Shown: positions 12,245 through 23,905, counted from the first letter of the stretch. The stretch: 64,000 nt of DNA from Phragmites australis (GCF_958298935.1 NC_084922.1:46287958-46351957); one strand, 5' to 3'. Made by a program: numbers and translations. The notes: a model not told the origin generated them from the letters alone.

Positions 12245-13340
12245 AAACGACTATAGTTTAATAGTCCCATCTGGCTGGTTTATTTGGCCATACACTAGTC
12301 ATACCTACCATTTTGTCCAAACAGTGTGAGCTGTGGCAGGCCATTATATAGCAGCAGCATGTCCTATTATTCTGCATCTTCAGGGCATGTGACTGCGGCC
12401 CCTGTTCAGTAGTTGCAGCATTCTTTAGCGATGGACACCAGTGAGTAATGGCTTACAGCAACGACAGAATATTTGCTAACTGTTGAAACTTGGCGCTTCT
12501 AGAATTCGGATGCATAGATTAGGTCGTGTGGTTTTTTTAAGGGCACAGTAATTAAATTAATTAATTTTTTGGAGCTTGATAGTTTATTTGTTGGAGAAGA
12601 GCGGAGCCTTCTCATTTCAGGATTGATCCTCTCGAGTTCTCAATAGAGGATGAAAATTTCATGATAAATAAGTCTTAAATAAACAATTTTATTTATTTTT
12701 TTAACTATGTTTCATTCACAATACACATCACACGCATGTACACACATGCATGTCTAAACACACGCTAAGAGAAATTAGGAGGCATGAGGTCTTCAGTGCG
12801 CGGGAACACTATAGTATCACTGAATATGCATGCGTGTGTATCTTAACTCAAACTAATCCTAAATACTACAACCTCTAGTGCCTCTAGTGAAAAACTCCGC
12901 GAGTACCCACACGAGCCACCGCTCGAACATGAGCTGGCTTGGGCGCAACGAGCACCCTTGCCAGCCGAGCGGTAGCTCGAACTCAGGTCGTGTGGTTTTA
13001 ATAAGGACAGAGACTAAATTCAGACTAATCTGCACTTTCTCTGGGTATCTCATTGGTACAATTAATTACTTGCCTTCCATTTGCATCCTCAACCTAGATA
13101 AATGGAAATTGGGGTCACTAGGATTAAACTGTTTATTATATTTCTAAAATTTAATATGTTAAATCCTTGTTATCAGTTTTAGTCTCTCCAAGTTTTTCTT
13201 TTTCGGTGAGAAAGATATACAGATAGAGTGTGGTGATGCCTTGTCTCTTTGTGGCACTCACTTCAGATCTAGGTGACATGTAGTGAGACTTTTTTTTCCT
13301 TACAGAAAAGCAAACCAGTGACCATTCTAGAACCTACAAA
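12245..13340. other. Intergenic, no recognised gene
   Basis: Mixed AT-rich sequence with purine/pyrimidine-rich stretches. Small open frames at 12859-13147 on both strands overlap each other and have no domain. Confidence 0.35.
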
Positions 13341-14253
13341 TAGGGTTGCAAATAAAGTTTGAGGCTCGCGAACCACCTCAGGCTCAAAAAAGCTCAGTTC
13401 GGCTCGGCTCGACTCGGAGACCAAATAAGTTGAGCCCGAGCTAGCTCACGAGTGGCTCGTTGGCTTGCTCATCGGCCCTGCCCATTGAAGCCCAGCTGCC
13501 CTAGCCCAGTAGCCCACACGTGTTGCCCTCCTCGTACAGCCAGAGACGCGTTGTTCCACTCCACCGTTCCAACAGACACGTAGCCACCTGCTAGAGATGT
13601 GTCGCGGTGCTGCCGCCCTCCTCGCAGAAGACTCCATGCATGACACCATTGACGTGTCACCGTCCCGGTGCCACCCGCCAACCTGCACTCATTCCGCACT
13701 CCCGTCATGCCGCCGGCGCTACTCTTTCAAAAGAGTAACAACATACCCTTTCTTTTTTTCTTATTTCCTTCGATCTCCGCGACTTTGCCCACGACCCACC
13801 GTTGTCACGGCTGAAAGGATTCCACATCCTAGCGGCGCCCTGTGGGGTGGGTGAATGGGAGTAGGCAGCCACTTGGCACCGCTTGGCTAGGCATGGACGC
13901 GCGATGCACGTTGGGAAGTAGCTGCGCCGCTGTGGCGCCCCGTTGGAGGGATCGACGCCCAGCGACGCGAGGTTGAGCCTTAGGAGTGTGTTGGATTCAG
14001 GTGAGCTAATGTTTTGGTGTAGCGGGTCAGGTGTTACCGCAAGCGGCATCCCCCACGGCGGCAAGGTAGTGGCCAGTGGTCGACGATGACAGGCTCAGGG
14101 GAAAAGGGCTCTGGAAGGGTGGGGAATACCTTAATTTCAGCTAGCTCGAGCCTTGACGGAACCGTACCGAGCCAGATTTTTAGCTTAGAAAACTGATTGA
14201 GCCGAGCCTAGCTCGGTTCGCTCACAGCCGAGCCTGGCTAGTTTCCACCCCTA
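13341..14253. mobile_element. hAT-like non-autonomous element
   Basis: The left end TAGGGTTGCAAAT and the right end TTTCCACCCCTA are imperfect inverted repeats of the TAGGGGTGGAAA type common in plant hAT elements. Both ends carry sub-terminal clusters of GCTCGGCTCG / CGAGCCGAGC motifs in inverted orientation, as is usual for hAT transposase-binding regions. The interior is GC-rich and produces open frames (13446-14064) without domains. No 8-bp TSD is recognisable, so the element is old or the borders are off by a few bases. Confidence 0.5.
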
Positions 14254-15921
14254 AAAGCAACTCTGTAGTGTCAACAGTTACGGTGCTAACTCACCAGAGA
14301 GAAAAAAAACAAAAAAAAAGCGGCTGATGACTTCGCAAATTGGAATGTCATGCGTTTATTGCTTGGTAATCTTCAGCCATCCTGGGAAGGCAATCAATGA
14401 AGTCGAGGCGCCCGTCAGCAAGTGATCAGCTCGCGGGCGGCTGCATTTTACCGGAGCTGTAAATTCCAACCTGCAGCAGTGCAGTAATTAAGTGTTGAAG
14501 AAGATCATGTCTGAGTACCAAATCCTCATCGGAGGGTGCTTCGCCATTTGCCAGTTGGCTCTTGCAGTCTTGCTACCGGTGCCCTGCTTCCTGCAAACCT
14601 CACGAGTCATGGTAAGCACAGCGTCATGACGTCGCATTGGTGAAAAGCAACATGAGCGAAAGTGTGTGATAGGTTGCGAAGAAATCGAAATGGTCAAACG
14701 CTGCTTTGAAGGCGTGGTCGTCAGATGAGGGGAGACCAGGCCACTGTCATATTGGTGGCTTCTTTTGAAGAACTACTCCTATACTGCGAAGTACCTCTGT
14801 ACTTGGTCTTGACAAAGTGCAAACAGGGGGTTTAATCCATGCCTCGGCCTTCTGTTTACACTGAATCTCGTGGAACGACTCCCGACGCCTACGACTACAC
14901 GAAATGCATTCTTCTGCTGCGTTTCTCATCTTCTTTGTCCGTCCGACTGGCTGCACGGATGGGATGTCCCGTGTCCGAGCCGTGCCATCAATCGCTCTCT
15001 AACGCTGCTGAAGTCTGAAGAAATCATTCCTAAAACAAAGAAGGGTCTGAAGAAGTCGGCAACCTGTTCATGTCTACGTCGATTTACTGGATACAGTGAG
15101 GCTTACACATTTGTTCTTAACCGGATTCGAGCCGGCCGGTCCATCCGACGAGTCTTTGCCGTCCCATGGATTCACGGTAAAGCGATAGGCCTCGCTTTCG
15201 ACCTCGCGGTTGTTCGCGCAACAGCAAACTGTAACGGCTGCTAACTCGACGCGAAAGTCATCACCCATCAGCAAATCACCGTTGAATGTCGCAGTCAGAT
15301 TTCCGTAAACCGCGTTCAGCATGGGGTTCGTTTCATTCAGCCGTGCATGGTTGGTTTGGTACTTTGATAGCATGTTCTCCTTACCTCTTCACCTGATTGT
15401 TTACGATCCTTTTCCATGCTTGTACACCAGCTCCTTTCTTGACTTCCTGGGCCTTCTGTCTCCTGTCCTGGCCGAGCGACCCCGGAAGATGCTCTGAAAA
15501 TTTGACGTGAGGTTTGGACTTTGGAGCCTAGCTTGCCTAACCATGTCGCCTGGTGACCGCGTCCTATACTCCTATGTACTAGCACTGCGACGCCTGCAGG
15601 CACTGCTCATTTGCTCGTTGCTTCTGAGCTCAGTCCAGTGCTCCTTTGGTCAAACCTCGAGTGCTTTTCTCACTTTTTCTGGCACAAAGCAAAGCTTTTG
15701 GGGCTTTGGCTCGACTCTCGTGACCTGGGGGGAGGTGGGGGGGGGGCGACTTCGCGGTAGTCGCACAACCACCTCAGTCGGCCCACAGCGGACAAGTGGA
15801 AGCACCTTTTTTTCTATGTCGGGGCCCAAGTTCTGTACTGGCCTAGGTTTGCCAAAGAAAAGCCTAATTGAAGCAACAAGGCACATAGGCCTAATTTTTC
15901 ATATGTTTTGAAAAATAGCAG
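14254..15921. other. Intergenic with unassigned open frames
   Basis: A 99-codon minus frame (15373-15074) contains a hydrophobic beta-rich stretch faintly reminiscent of LEA2/NHL-type proteins. The likeness is too weak to call. A 134-codon plus frame (15507-15911) starts with a hydrophobic N-terminus but has no known domain. No splice structure or promoter supports either one. Confidence 0.3.
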
Positions 15922-16349
15922 TAGAGGTGATCAAGTGAGTTAGGCTAAATTGGTCGGCACGAGGCACAGTCATTTCGGTTTGGCACGATAGCTATCGGGT
16001 TGGGTTGGCACCACACGATAGCATGGGCTATGCTCAGGTTAAGTTTTTCTATTTTTTATAATATCTTATATAATTTATTTAGATCTAATATCATATATGA
16101 TGCGATTGTAGTGTACTTGACTATCAAGTGGAAGGTTGTGTGTTCGATTCTAGGTGAGTGTGAGTTTTTATGATTTTTTTCTAATTTTTCATAGGCTCGA
16201 TCTTAAATGGGCAGTGCATGAGCTGGAGCTATGGCACGTGGGCAGTTTAGCTAACAAGCATAACCGTGCTATTCATAAACGGGTCATGCGACTCATGCCT
16301 AAATAGGCTCGTGTTGTGCTGGGCCGGGCCGCCTATTTGATCACCTCTA
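15922..16349. mobile_element. hAT-like MITE of 428 bp containing a tRNA-like segment
   Basis: Perfect 13-bp inverted ends: TAGAGGTGATCAA at 15922 and TTGATCACCTCTA ending at 16349. The right sub-terminal region (GGCCGGGCCGCC) is typical of hAT MITEs. No exact 8-bp TSD was found. The interior is non-coding and includes a tRNA-derived-looking segment at 16098-16156. Confidence 0.55.
16098..16156 (+). other. tRNA-like sequence (SINE-like remnant)
   Basis: The segment includes a small hairpin (ACTTG/CAAGT arms) where an anticodon arm would be. It is followed by TGTTCGATTCT at 16141-16151, which matches 9 of 11 positions of a pol III B-box. The acceptor stem and a full cloverleaf are not formed. 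It is not a functional tRNA gene; it may be a relic of a tRNA-derived SINE carried in the hAT-like element. Confidence 0.35.
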
Positions 16350-16356
16350 GCTGTTG

Positions 16357-16835
16357 GTATGTCGTCCTTCCAATGAAGGACAAATTTTTAAAAAATGAAT
16401 ATGTCATTAACAACAGGCTAATGGGCAACATGTTAAAAAGATAAACTATCGAATTCAAATTCAAAAAAGTTTTAAAAAAATAAAAATAGAACAATCACAC
16501 TATCATTTTTTTATGAAAAAAATCTAAAAAATATATGATACAGAGGATACTATAATCTAACTAACTAAAAATGTTAACTCAAATAATTACTTGTACAATG
16601 AGAAACAAAAAGACAAATTTTATTGAGACATACTCTGTACAATGAAATATGTCTTTTTTATCTCATTATATACATCATATTTTTGTCTGAATTTTTTTAA
16701 GAGCTAGATTATAGTATTCACTACTGCACCAAAAATTTTAGATTTTTTTAAAACTATTTGAATAGTATTTTAAATTTTGATAACAATAAAATGTGTCATG
16801 TTTTATTTTTAAACAACGGCCGACATGAGTCTATA
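16357..16835. repeat. AT-rich foldback/MITE-like inverted repeat
   Basis: Long imperfect inverted arms. A segment near 16505-16565 (AAAATCTAAAA.. ..TATAATCTAACT) is the reverse complement of one near 16705-16755 (AGATTATAGTATTC.. ..TTTTAGATTTT). Outer arms around 16360-16415 and 16775-16830 also pair. There are no coding motifs. Borders are approximate. Confidence 0.4.
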
Positions 16836-17157
16836 TGTGCAAATTTTCAAAACAAACATCTATTTTTTATATTTTGATTTAAGAAATATAAAAATAAAAA
16901 ATTCCCGTTGTTACCCATTTAATAAGTGATGATAATATAGATGTATAATATTTTAACGTAGTCATATATTTTTACAAATATTGAAAAATAAAAACATATA
17001 TATAAAAAAGTTCTAGTTTTCCCGGGGAGGTGGTCTGCAAACACGAGGCATGCAGATGCGTGTCATCCCGCTCGGCCCACAACTGGTGCTTAGTTCGGCC
17101 TGGTGGTACGGCCCAAAGCCGAAAGGGGAAGCGATGCGACCTGTGATAGGCACAGTC

Positions 17158-17350
17158 GAGTTTTTTTATTTTTATATTTTTTTAGTTAAAATTTAAATAA
17201 ATAGATTCTCGATGAAAAAATTTGCAAAACTAGGCGCCTGCAGCCCTCTGAGAGGGCGGCTACGGGTCCTAACCGCCCCCTGAGAGGGCAGTAGGCCTAA
17301 CCGCCCCCTCAGAGGGCGGCAAGAGTGAGAGGGCGGTTAGGGCCATTTTT
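17158..17350. repeat. Left TIR of the 17-22 kb MULE
   Basis: It reads inward through AT-rich sequence to CAAAACTAGGCGCC. It then has three clustered palindromes of the CCGCCCTCTGAGAGGGCGG type separated by GGTCCTAACC and GTAGGCCTAACC. The reverse complement is found at 22440-22684. Confidence 0.85.
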
Positions 17351-17718
17351 TCCTGTAAAATTAATTTTTTTTCCATTTTATCCTCTAAAAATATATAATT
17401 TTTGTAATTAAAGAAATAAAAAAGGAAAGGGTGTAAGGAAATTAAGAAATTAAATTTGGAGTAGGTTATGTAATAACGGGAGAAAAAAATTAGTAATTAG
17501 TAGTTGCAGCATTTTACGTGGGTATGGTGTGGGAATGAGGACAAACATAGTATTGAACACATGGTGAAAACATTACAATACACTGTAACCGCGACGACAC
17601 GATGAGGAAACAAAGGTGGTATGTACGGTTCGCACTAAGACCTACTTATTAGTGTGCCGATCCTAATCATAACATGACTTAGGAAAGGAAAAGTATGTCG
17701 GGTTACATTAGGTACTCT

Positions 17719-18330
17719 CTACTGCGTGCATCTAGGATATTTTCCCTTTCGGAGGGCATTGGGACCTGCCGCCTTAGCACGGTGGGCTCTCTCCCGCTTC
17801 CTTTTCCTTGGCCTCTCGAGCCTGAGCCACGGTACGGTCGTGCGCCGCCTTCCTCATACGCTCTTCTTCCTCCCGCTTGAGGCGAAGTTCCTCTTGCTGT
17901 TGTTCGTACTCCCGACGTGCGTAGGCTTCCCTTCTCCACCTCATGTTCATATCGACCCACAGCTTCTGTGAGTCATTTTGCTCATTGTCGAGCCACTGAA
18001 TAAAATCACAGAGTGGTGGAGGGGACTGAACAAATGGAACAAGATGAGCGGTTAGTAAAAGAGGGTGCGTAATTGGAAGAGATGAGGCGGATATCTGTTA
18101 CCGTACCGGTCGATAACCAGTTGTTGCATGGCGAGGCTTGTCATATTCGTAGTTGGCACACATGAAGTAGCGCAGTCCATAGGTGTATGAGATATCCTGC
18201 GACTCGCGGAGCTTACAAAGGTCACCACAGAAGCACATTGGTGGTTCGAGACCTTCAGGTATGGTAGCCCCCCAATGTTTCTTTGGTGGGCTCGATGGAG
18301 CTGAGGAAGATATTGCACTTGAGAGATATG
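17719..18330 (-). pseudogene. GRF-type zinc-finger / coiled-coil gene, frameshifted
   Basis: On the minus strand, exon 1 runs from about 18330 to 18107 and exon 2 from 18025 to 17719 (GT-AG intron, phase 0). Exon 1 encodes a C-x-C-G-D-x-C cluster and TYGLRYFMCANYEY; exon 2 resumes with PPPLCDFIQWLD. Together they give the Cys spacing of a GRF-type zinc finger. A charged Arg/Glu-rich coiled coil follows, then a basic tail ending KGKYPRCTQ. A one-nucleotide shift near 17820 breaks the frame between coiled coil and tail. No convincing ATG is visible upstream. It is the last gene in the element. Small GRF-finger proteins recur near grass MULEs; their role is unknown to me. Confidence 0.65.
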
Positions 18331-18774
18331 AGAAATGAGCGATGCTTCACCGTAAGGAGGTTCGGCTATTTATAGTTGGGGGAGGCAGGAGCATTGGATT
18401 CGCTCTTGAAGAAAGGAGTGAGGGCATGGGCGTAGCTGGTGGGAGGAGCATCGGATTCCATCTTGAAGAATGGGAAAGTTTTGTCATTGCCCATGGTCAG
18501 AGATTCCACGTTTATTTGGGACCCGTGTTGTCATTTACTGATTTGAAAAAGCTGGGTAGTGTTGTCACATCTTGTTTAAAGGCTGCAGCAGGAGGCATGT
18601 GTTGTCAAGTCATGGTTAAAGTTTAGTGATGTGGTCACTTCTTCATTGAACGTGTCTGGATATGGAATGCATTTACGAAATGCTAAGTCGACCATACAAA
18701 GTGAACGTGTCTTAATACATAGGAGTACATCACGAAGCGAATATGCATATATTAGTTACGTAAAATGTAAAATG

Positions 18775-20025
18775 CTACTCATGCCTCCCTCGTTGCCGTC
18801 GCCCGTGCGCCCCATCGTGGTCCCGATGTCGCTGGTTAATCCTCACGTGACCCCTGGAGTAGGTGAGGGGGTCGGGTGGGCTGACGTGTCTGGGAGGCCT
18901 AGTAGGGACCACCGGTGTCGATGGCTCGTCGTGTGTGGGCTGTGTCCGAAGCAGTGCATTAGAAACCTGGGACCGCTGAAGGACGTTGTAGTCAGGTGTG
19001 CCCCCGAAGAAGTCACGGACGATGTCGTATGCGGTGTCGGGGCCAGCCTCATCCTCCTGACTAGGGTAGGAGGACTGTGAAGGCTCGGCAGGCGTCCATG
19101 TGTACTGGCTGAAGGGGCCTGTGAACAAATAATCACGTTAGGTACGAACAATATGATTTTGAAAGTAGTAGTAAAAAGTGTATAATTATACCTGCGTGGT
19201 ACGACGGTGTAGCAGAAGAAGGCCACGCTGAAGTGCCGTAGTACGTTGCGGGGGGGGGGGGGGGTAGGGCGTGGGGCCGCCGAAGACGGACCGGTCTCGT
19301 CACCGAAGTAACCTGAGCACAGTACTAACTTATTTTGCTGAAAGTATTAGAAATTAGGAAGAAGAGTTCCCGGAGTACCTGACTGTGGACGCACAGGGAT
19401 CGATCTGCGAGGCTGCGTCGAGACTTGTGCAGACGAACCTAATGAATGTTTAATAACAATAAGTAAAGGATATTGGTCAATATTATTGAAAAGTATAATT
19501 CATACCATGTTGCTCGGACCCTCCAAGACGTGATAGAAGGGGTCGTGTGGGAGCCGACACTGAAGAACGTCGGTGCACATCTGACGGCCGAGACGACTCG
19601 GCGTGTACATCACTCGTCCTGGGAGGCGGCCCTGCTACATCTGTGGTAGATCGGCAGGAGGTGAGCTTCAAGGCGCGCGTCGTCTTGTCGAAAACACGTC
19701 TAATGAAGCTCGCAACATCCGACGCACTTAGGTGATGCCCTTGCCGGACGCGGTCTATGGCAGCAGCTGCATCCCTATTTACGTCATAAATGATATCTGT
19801 CTGCGGGTACGAACAAAAGTGAACAATTAAAGTATACGGTTATGTTCATTCAATATAGAGTACGGACTTCAAAAAGTTACTTACTGCTAAAGTGGCGTCC
19901 TCGTCCCAATGCACCGGGTATGTCTCCGTTGTCGATGCGACGTGGGCCCGAACATCCTCAGGGGTGTAGGTGACACGTATCCGCGTACGTGGTACATACC
20001 ACCGTAGGTACTCCCTGAAGTTCCC
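18775..20025 (-). pseudogene. Plant mobile domain (PMD/MAIN-like) gene, C-terminal part
   Basis: Minus-strand exons at about 20025-19885, 19800-19506, 19438-19381, one around 19315-19195, and 19118-18775 all keep GT-AG boundaries. The first has the YLRWYVPRTR..VTYTPEDV block that closes the PMD, matching YLAWYRPRTR in the PMD gene at 47488. The rest is a Ser/Pro-rich tail ending in a basic stretch at the stop (18775-18777). PMD proteins (Arabidopsis MAIN and MAIL1 are relatives) act in silencing and meristem maintenance, and the domain is also carried by transposons. The N-terminal PMD exons are missing: the reading frame is joined directly to transposase sequence near 20025. A poly-G run at about 19250-19264 lies in the Pro-rich exon. 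Confidence 0.75.
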
Positions 20026-21928
20026 CTTGGTGTCGTATAGCAGAGCCCATTTTTTCATTCGGCTCATTGCGTATCCACTGTGAAAAGCTCCTAATAGATG
20101 AGCCCGATCTCCTTACAATCTGCGGAGTATCGGTTGGGAGAGGACCGAGAGCTATTGGTTCCTCACCGTTAGGTGCAGCCTCCGCAGTTTGTTTAAGAGT
20201 CAGTTCATCAAGTCTTGCCCATAATGCGTTGAACTTACGTTGCTGGTTCTGACTGCACAACTTCTTGAAGGGCTTCATTAATTCTTTGTTTTTAAACTAT
20301 CTGTAGAAGTTCGCACCTATATGGCGCATGCACCACCTGCTTTTGAGATCTGACCACTGTACTGGTACACCCCGTCGCACGCTACTGTGTAGCATATCCA
20401 GTAAAGCCTGCAACAATCCTGCATGTCTATCATAAATGAGACACACATCTGGTCGGTCAAGAACAATTGCATGCTCCACCCGCTCTAGGAACCAATACCA
20501 GCTGTCACCGTTCTCACTCTCCACGAACGCAAACCCTAGTGGCAGGACTTGGTTGTTACCGTCGACCCCTATTGCAGACAAAATCTGCCCTTTGTACTTC
20601 CCAGTCAGGAATGTTCCATCTAGGCATATGATAGGTCGGCAATATCTAAATGCTTTGATAGTTGCACCGAATGCAAAGAAAGCACGCTGCAACACTCTTT
20701 TTCCGTTGTACTCCACATCAGTAGAGGGGTAATGCTTGATATCATAGTAACTGCCTGGATTTCTTGCACAAATTGTGGCTAATTGACGAGGTAGATTGTG
20801 ATACGAATCTTCATATGTACCGAACCTCATCTCAATAGCCTTTTGTTTCGCCCTCCATGCCTTCGCATAGTTTATTGTGTACTGGAACCTTTGCTCAATA
20901 GCACGGATTATTAATCGTGGCTCATACCTTAGGTTGTCCACAATCTCTCCGTACATAACATTTACTATGAAAGCAGAAAACAGGTTCCGGTGGGCAAACT
21001 CTATTTCCTCAATGTGACAATTATGTTCCTTAACTATTGAGCATTGCCAGTAATCTGCCCATTTCCCTTTGAATGCGTGCACCCGCCAAAGGCACTGAGG
21101 AACCAAGCACTTCACATCATACTCTTCTTTACTTGATTTAACAACCTTGAATTGCCTATGAAGAGACAACGACCAGAATTTCACTACATCAATAACTGCC
21201 TCTTTTGTAGGGTACATAGCACCCTGTGATACCTCATTCTCATGGTACTACCACGGTGTCTAGTCAGCCTCGCTAACCACCAACTTCGAAAATTCTTGAT
21301 CCCGCCACTCTGCAGGAACTGGAGCATTAGCCTCCTCATCAGACGAATCCCCATCGGTAAGGCCTTCCTCCAACTCTTCAGCCTCCAAATCCATATCTTC
21401 AATGATGCTAGGGATGTGCTCCCCTTCATCAGCTACACCCATCGGCTGCAGCTCTGGAACATCACCAACCTCCTCCCTGTACCCTACATTAGTCGCCTCT
21501 GACTCATCTTCCACTGCCTCACTTGGTCCTGCTACTGCTTCTGCAGAGTTCACCTCATTTTGATCTTTTAAGTACGTCTCAGCTAATAAAACAAGCGGCA
21601 GGCCACGTTCACAGCATATATCTACATACTGCCTCTAAGTTGATGTGTCTTCGATGGGAACAAGCTCACCAAAGTATCCCTGACTAGCACGGCTCAAAAC
21701 AGCTTTCAACTTCAGTTCATATTGCTGCGGATCCAATTGGAAAAACCGCATGAGCCATTTGCATACACCCACAATAGTCCTCTCATTAGCCTTACTAAGT
21801 CCCTTCATGACATGACGAAATCCACAGAGATCTACACCGTTGAGACCGTACCTAATTTCACCCTCACCATAATATATCTGAAAAATTAATTTATCTGTCA
21901 TCTCTGAAAACACCCGCAAATATAACAC
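20025..21928 (-). pseudogene. MURA-type MULE transposase, broken and C-truncated
   Basis: One minus frame runs from 21928 but is interrupted at 21635-21637 (TAG where Trp is likely), 21258-21260, 21249-21251 and about 20294 (TAG where Gln is likely). A one-base insertion in an A-run lies near 20052. It encodes the N-terminal domain, an acidic linker, and the DDE region with CLDGTFLTGKYKG (first Asp) and YDRHAGLLQAL (second Asp), then SRWCMRHIGANFY. The sequence stops at KWALLYDTKG, where the last exon normally begins, and continues as PMD sequence. The SWIM and zinc-knuckle end is therefore deleted. Enzymatically it is expected to be dead. Confidence 0.9.
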
Positions 21929-22439
21929 ATGTTAAGACAACAAACTATATTTCTGATTATAGGATAAAATAGTTTTTAAATGCTACCCTTTGTTCGCAAA
22001 TTATTATCTAATGTTGCCTCATACGTCCGCAGATACAAATAATATACTAAAAACTATATACTACAAGTAACATACTGAAAATAATATACTAAAATAATAT
22101 TCTATATTTAACTGCTATCGTACCATTTTCTAACTAAATTTGACAATTTTCTAAACCCTAAGTCATAAATATCTAAAATCTATGTCATATACTACTACTG
22201 AACTAATTAACAAAAATAAAAAGGAAAAAAAATTACCTGAATTTTTCTTCAAATCCACAGCCCAAATGCAGCAGGGCTTCGCCGACCTCTCTTCCTCCCC
22301 TCTCCTCTCCTCTCTACTTCCCTCTCTTCTCAAATTTCACTTTTTTCCGAATTTTATGAGTTTTTTTTCCCATTTTTGGGCTATTTATAGCCGAGAGGGC
22401 GCGGGGGGCTGGTGCGGCGCGGCGGGGTGGGCGGAGCTC

Positions 22440-22684
22440 CTTACCGCCCTCTCAGGAGGCGGTAAGGAGCTCTACCCGCCACCTCAGGGGGCGGTAAGCT
22501 CGTGGGCCGGGTGGCAAGGCCCCAACAGCCCTCTGAGGGGGCGGTTAGGCCTACCGCCCTCTCAGGGGTGGTTAGGACCCGTAACCGCCCTCTCAGAGGG
22601 TTGCGGGCGTCTAGTTTTGTAAATATTTTTGCTGGAAATCTATTTATTTAATTTTTTTAAAAAAAAATATATAAAAAAAAACTC
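22440..22684. repeat. Right TIR of the 17-22 kb MULE
   Basis: Reverse complement of the left TIR (17158-17350) with some divergence. It contains four or five CCGCCCTCTCAGGGGGCGG-type palindromic units, one or two more than the left copy. The transposase reads away from this end. Confidence 0.85.
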
Positions 22685-22693
22685 GGCACAGTC

Positions 22694-23049
22694 CGCCTGC
22701 TTGAGCCATAACTGCCTAGCTGGTCAGTAGCAGTGCGTGTTGCTCGGGCTATTGCATCGGTCCATTTTGCTTCAGGCTTTGCTGATTTTCACACGGGCCT
22801 GATTTCCAATGAGCACTGGGCCGCCACAAGGAGTGTCCCCTTCTTTCTTTGAGAAACGGAGCTCCCATATTTTAAATTTTTAACCGCAACTCCACGTCAA
22901 AAGTCGAAACCAAAAATACTTTCATGATATGATGCTCCTCGTTGCGCCAAGTGGTGGTGTGTACCGAGTGTGTGCGGCTGTATTGTACTCCTGAAAAGAG
23001 TATCTGTACACACAAGAAACCATTCGCGGCCCGCGACCACGTCCATATC
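22694..23049. other. Spacer right of the MULE
   Basis: No gene, domain or repeat border is recognised in this stretch. Confidence 0.4.
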
Positions 23050-23270
23050 TCTATATATCAAAACAACGTCGGGTTCTCTCTGCTGATTGGTCCACGTAGC
23101 TACAGTGTTCTGAGCCCTCGGATTGAAGTCCCATCGAGCCTCGACCATCCGATCCATTTCTATATATCTAAACGACGTCGGGTTCTCTCGATGTTGATTG
23201 GTCCATGCAGTTCAAGTTTCCAAGCCCTCAGATTGAAGTCCCATCGAGCATCAACCGTTTCGATCCATAT
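23050..23270. repeat. Two-copy 109-bp tandem repeat
   Basis: Two diverged copies offset by 109 bp share TATATATC.AAAC.ACGTCGGGTTCTCTC, TTGATTGGTCCA.G and ATTGAAGTCCCATCGAGC blocks. No coding potential is evident. Confidence 0.7.
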
Positions 23271-23769
23271 AGGAACTAGAGACCATCCGTCGGAGCTCGT
23301 TGACAGCGTCCAAATCCCTAGTCGCCTCCAGCACAAAACTCATTGTAGGCACCTCTGCGCATAGTAAAATTGACGTCACGCAGGACGATTTCAATTGTGC
23401 ATCCACAGATTTCGTTACATCGGAAGAACTACAGAAACTGCATCACCCACATCACACACTCAAGAACAGCATGGGCACACTGATGCATACATCCCTTCGC
23501 TTAGCTTGGTCGATTGAACCTGCAACTCACCTATGTGCCGATAGAGAAGACGAAGAGGCCACGGAGGAGGACACCGTGAAGTAGCTCGGTGTCACCTCAG
23601 ACCTAGATCCTACCATGGCCGCCGCGCTACGACCCTAGGTCCCGCCAATGAGGGAGCCGCCGCCGTGGAGGAGCCGCCCGCCACGTGGATCCAGGGGCTG
23701 CCCACTGTGGAGGAGGTGTCGGCTCGTGGCGGTGTGGATCTGCAGCACCCCAATAGCGTGGACCTCGTG
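23271..23769. other. Spacer, no recognised gene
   Basis: Short open frames (23300-23584) without domains. Confidence 0.35.
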
Positions 23770-23905
23770 CCTCGTTGCCCTTCTAGCAACAGTCAAAGCA
23801 GGGGTCGGTGCAGATCTCCTGGTTGCAGTCGTTGCCCTTCTAGCAGTTGTCGGCCTGTCGAAGCAGAGGTCGGTGCGGAACTCTTGGTTGCGGTCGTTGT
23901 CGGGC
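23770..23905. repeat. 57-bp tandem repeat, about 2.3 copies
   Basis: Repeated CGTTGCCCTTCTAGCA and GCAG.GGTCGGTGC blocks at an offset of 57 bp. The overlapping open frames on both strands at 23635-24070 result from this repeat. Confidence 0.6.

Larger units (their letters stand above)
17158..22684 (-). mobile_element. Degenerate 5.5-kb MULE with PMD and GRF cargo
   Basis: Flanked by perfect 9-bp direct repeats GGCACAGTC (17149-17157 and 22685-22693), the hallmark TSD of Mutator-like elements. The ends are GAGTTTTTTT and its complement. The TIRs continue inward through a shared AAATAAATAGATT block, a CAAAACTAG.CGCC block, and arrays of CCCTCTGAGAGGGCGG-type short palindromes. All cargo reads on the minus strand from the right TIR: MURA transposase (21928-20025), the C-terminal part of a PMD gene (20025-18775), then a GRF-type zinc-finger gene (about 18330-17719). 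Several stops, a frameshift and an internal deletion make it non-autonomous. Confidence 0.9.

Noticed and set aside
15074..15373. 99-codon minus frame with faint LEA2/NHL flavour
   Set aside because: The resemblance rests on a few hydrophobic beta-strand residues; no N-terminal membrane segment and no gene context.
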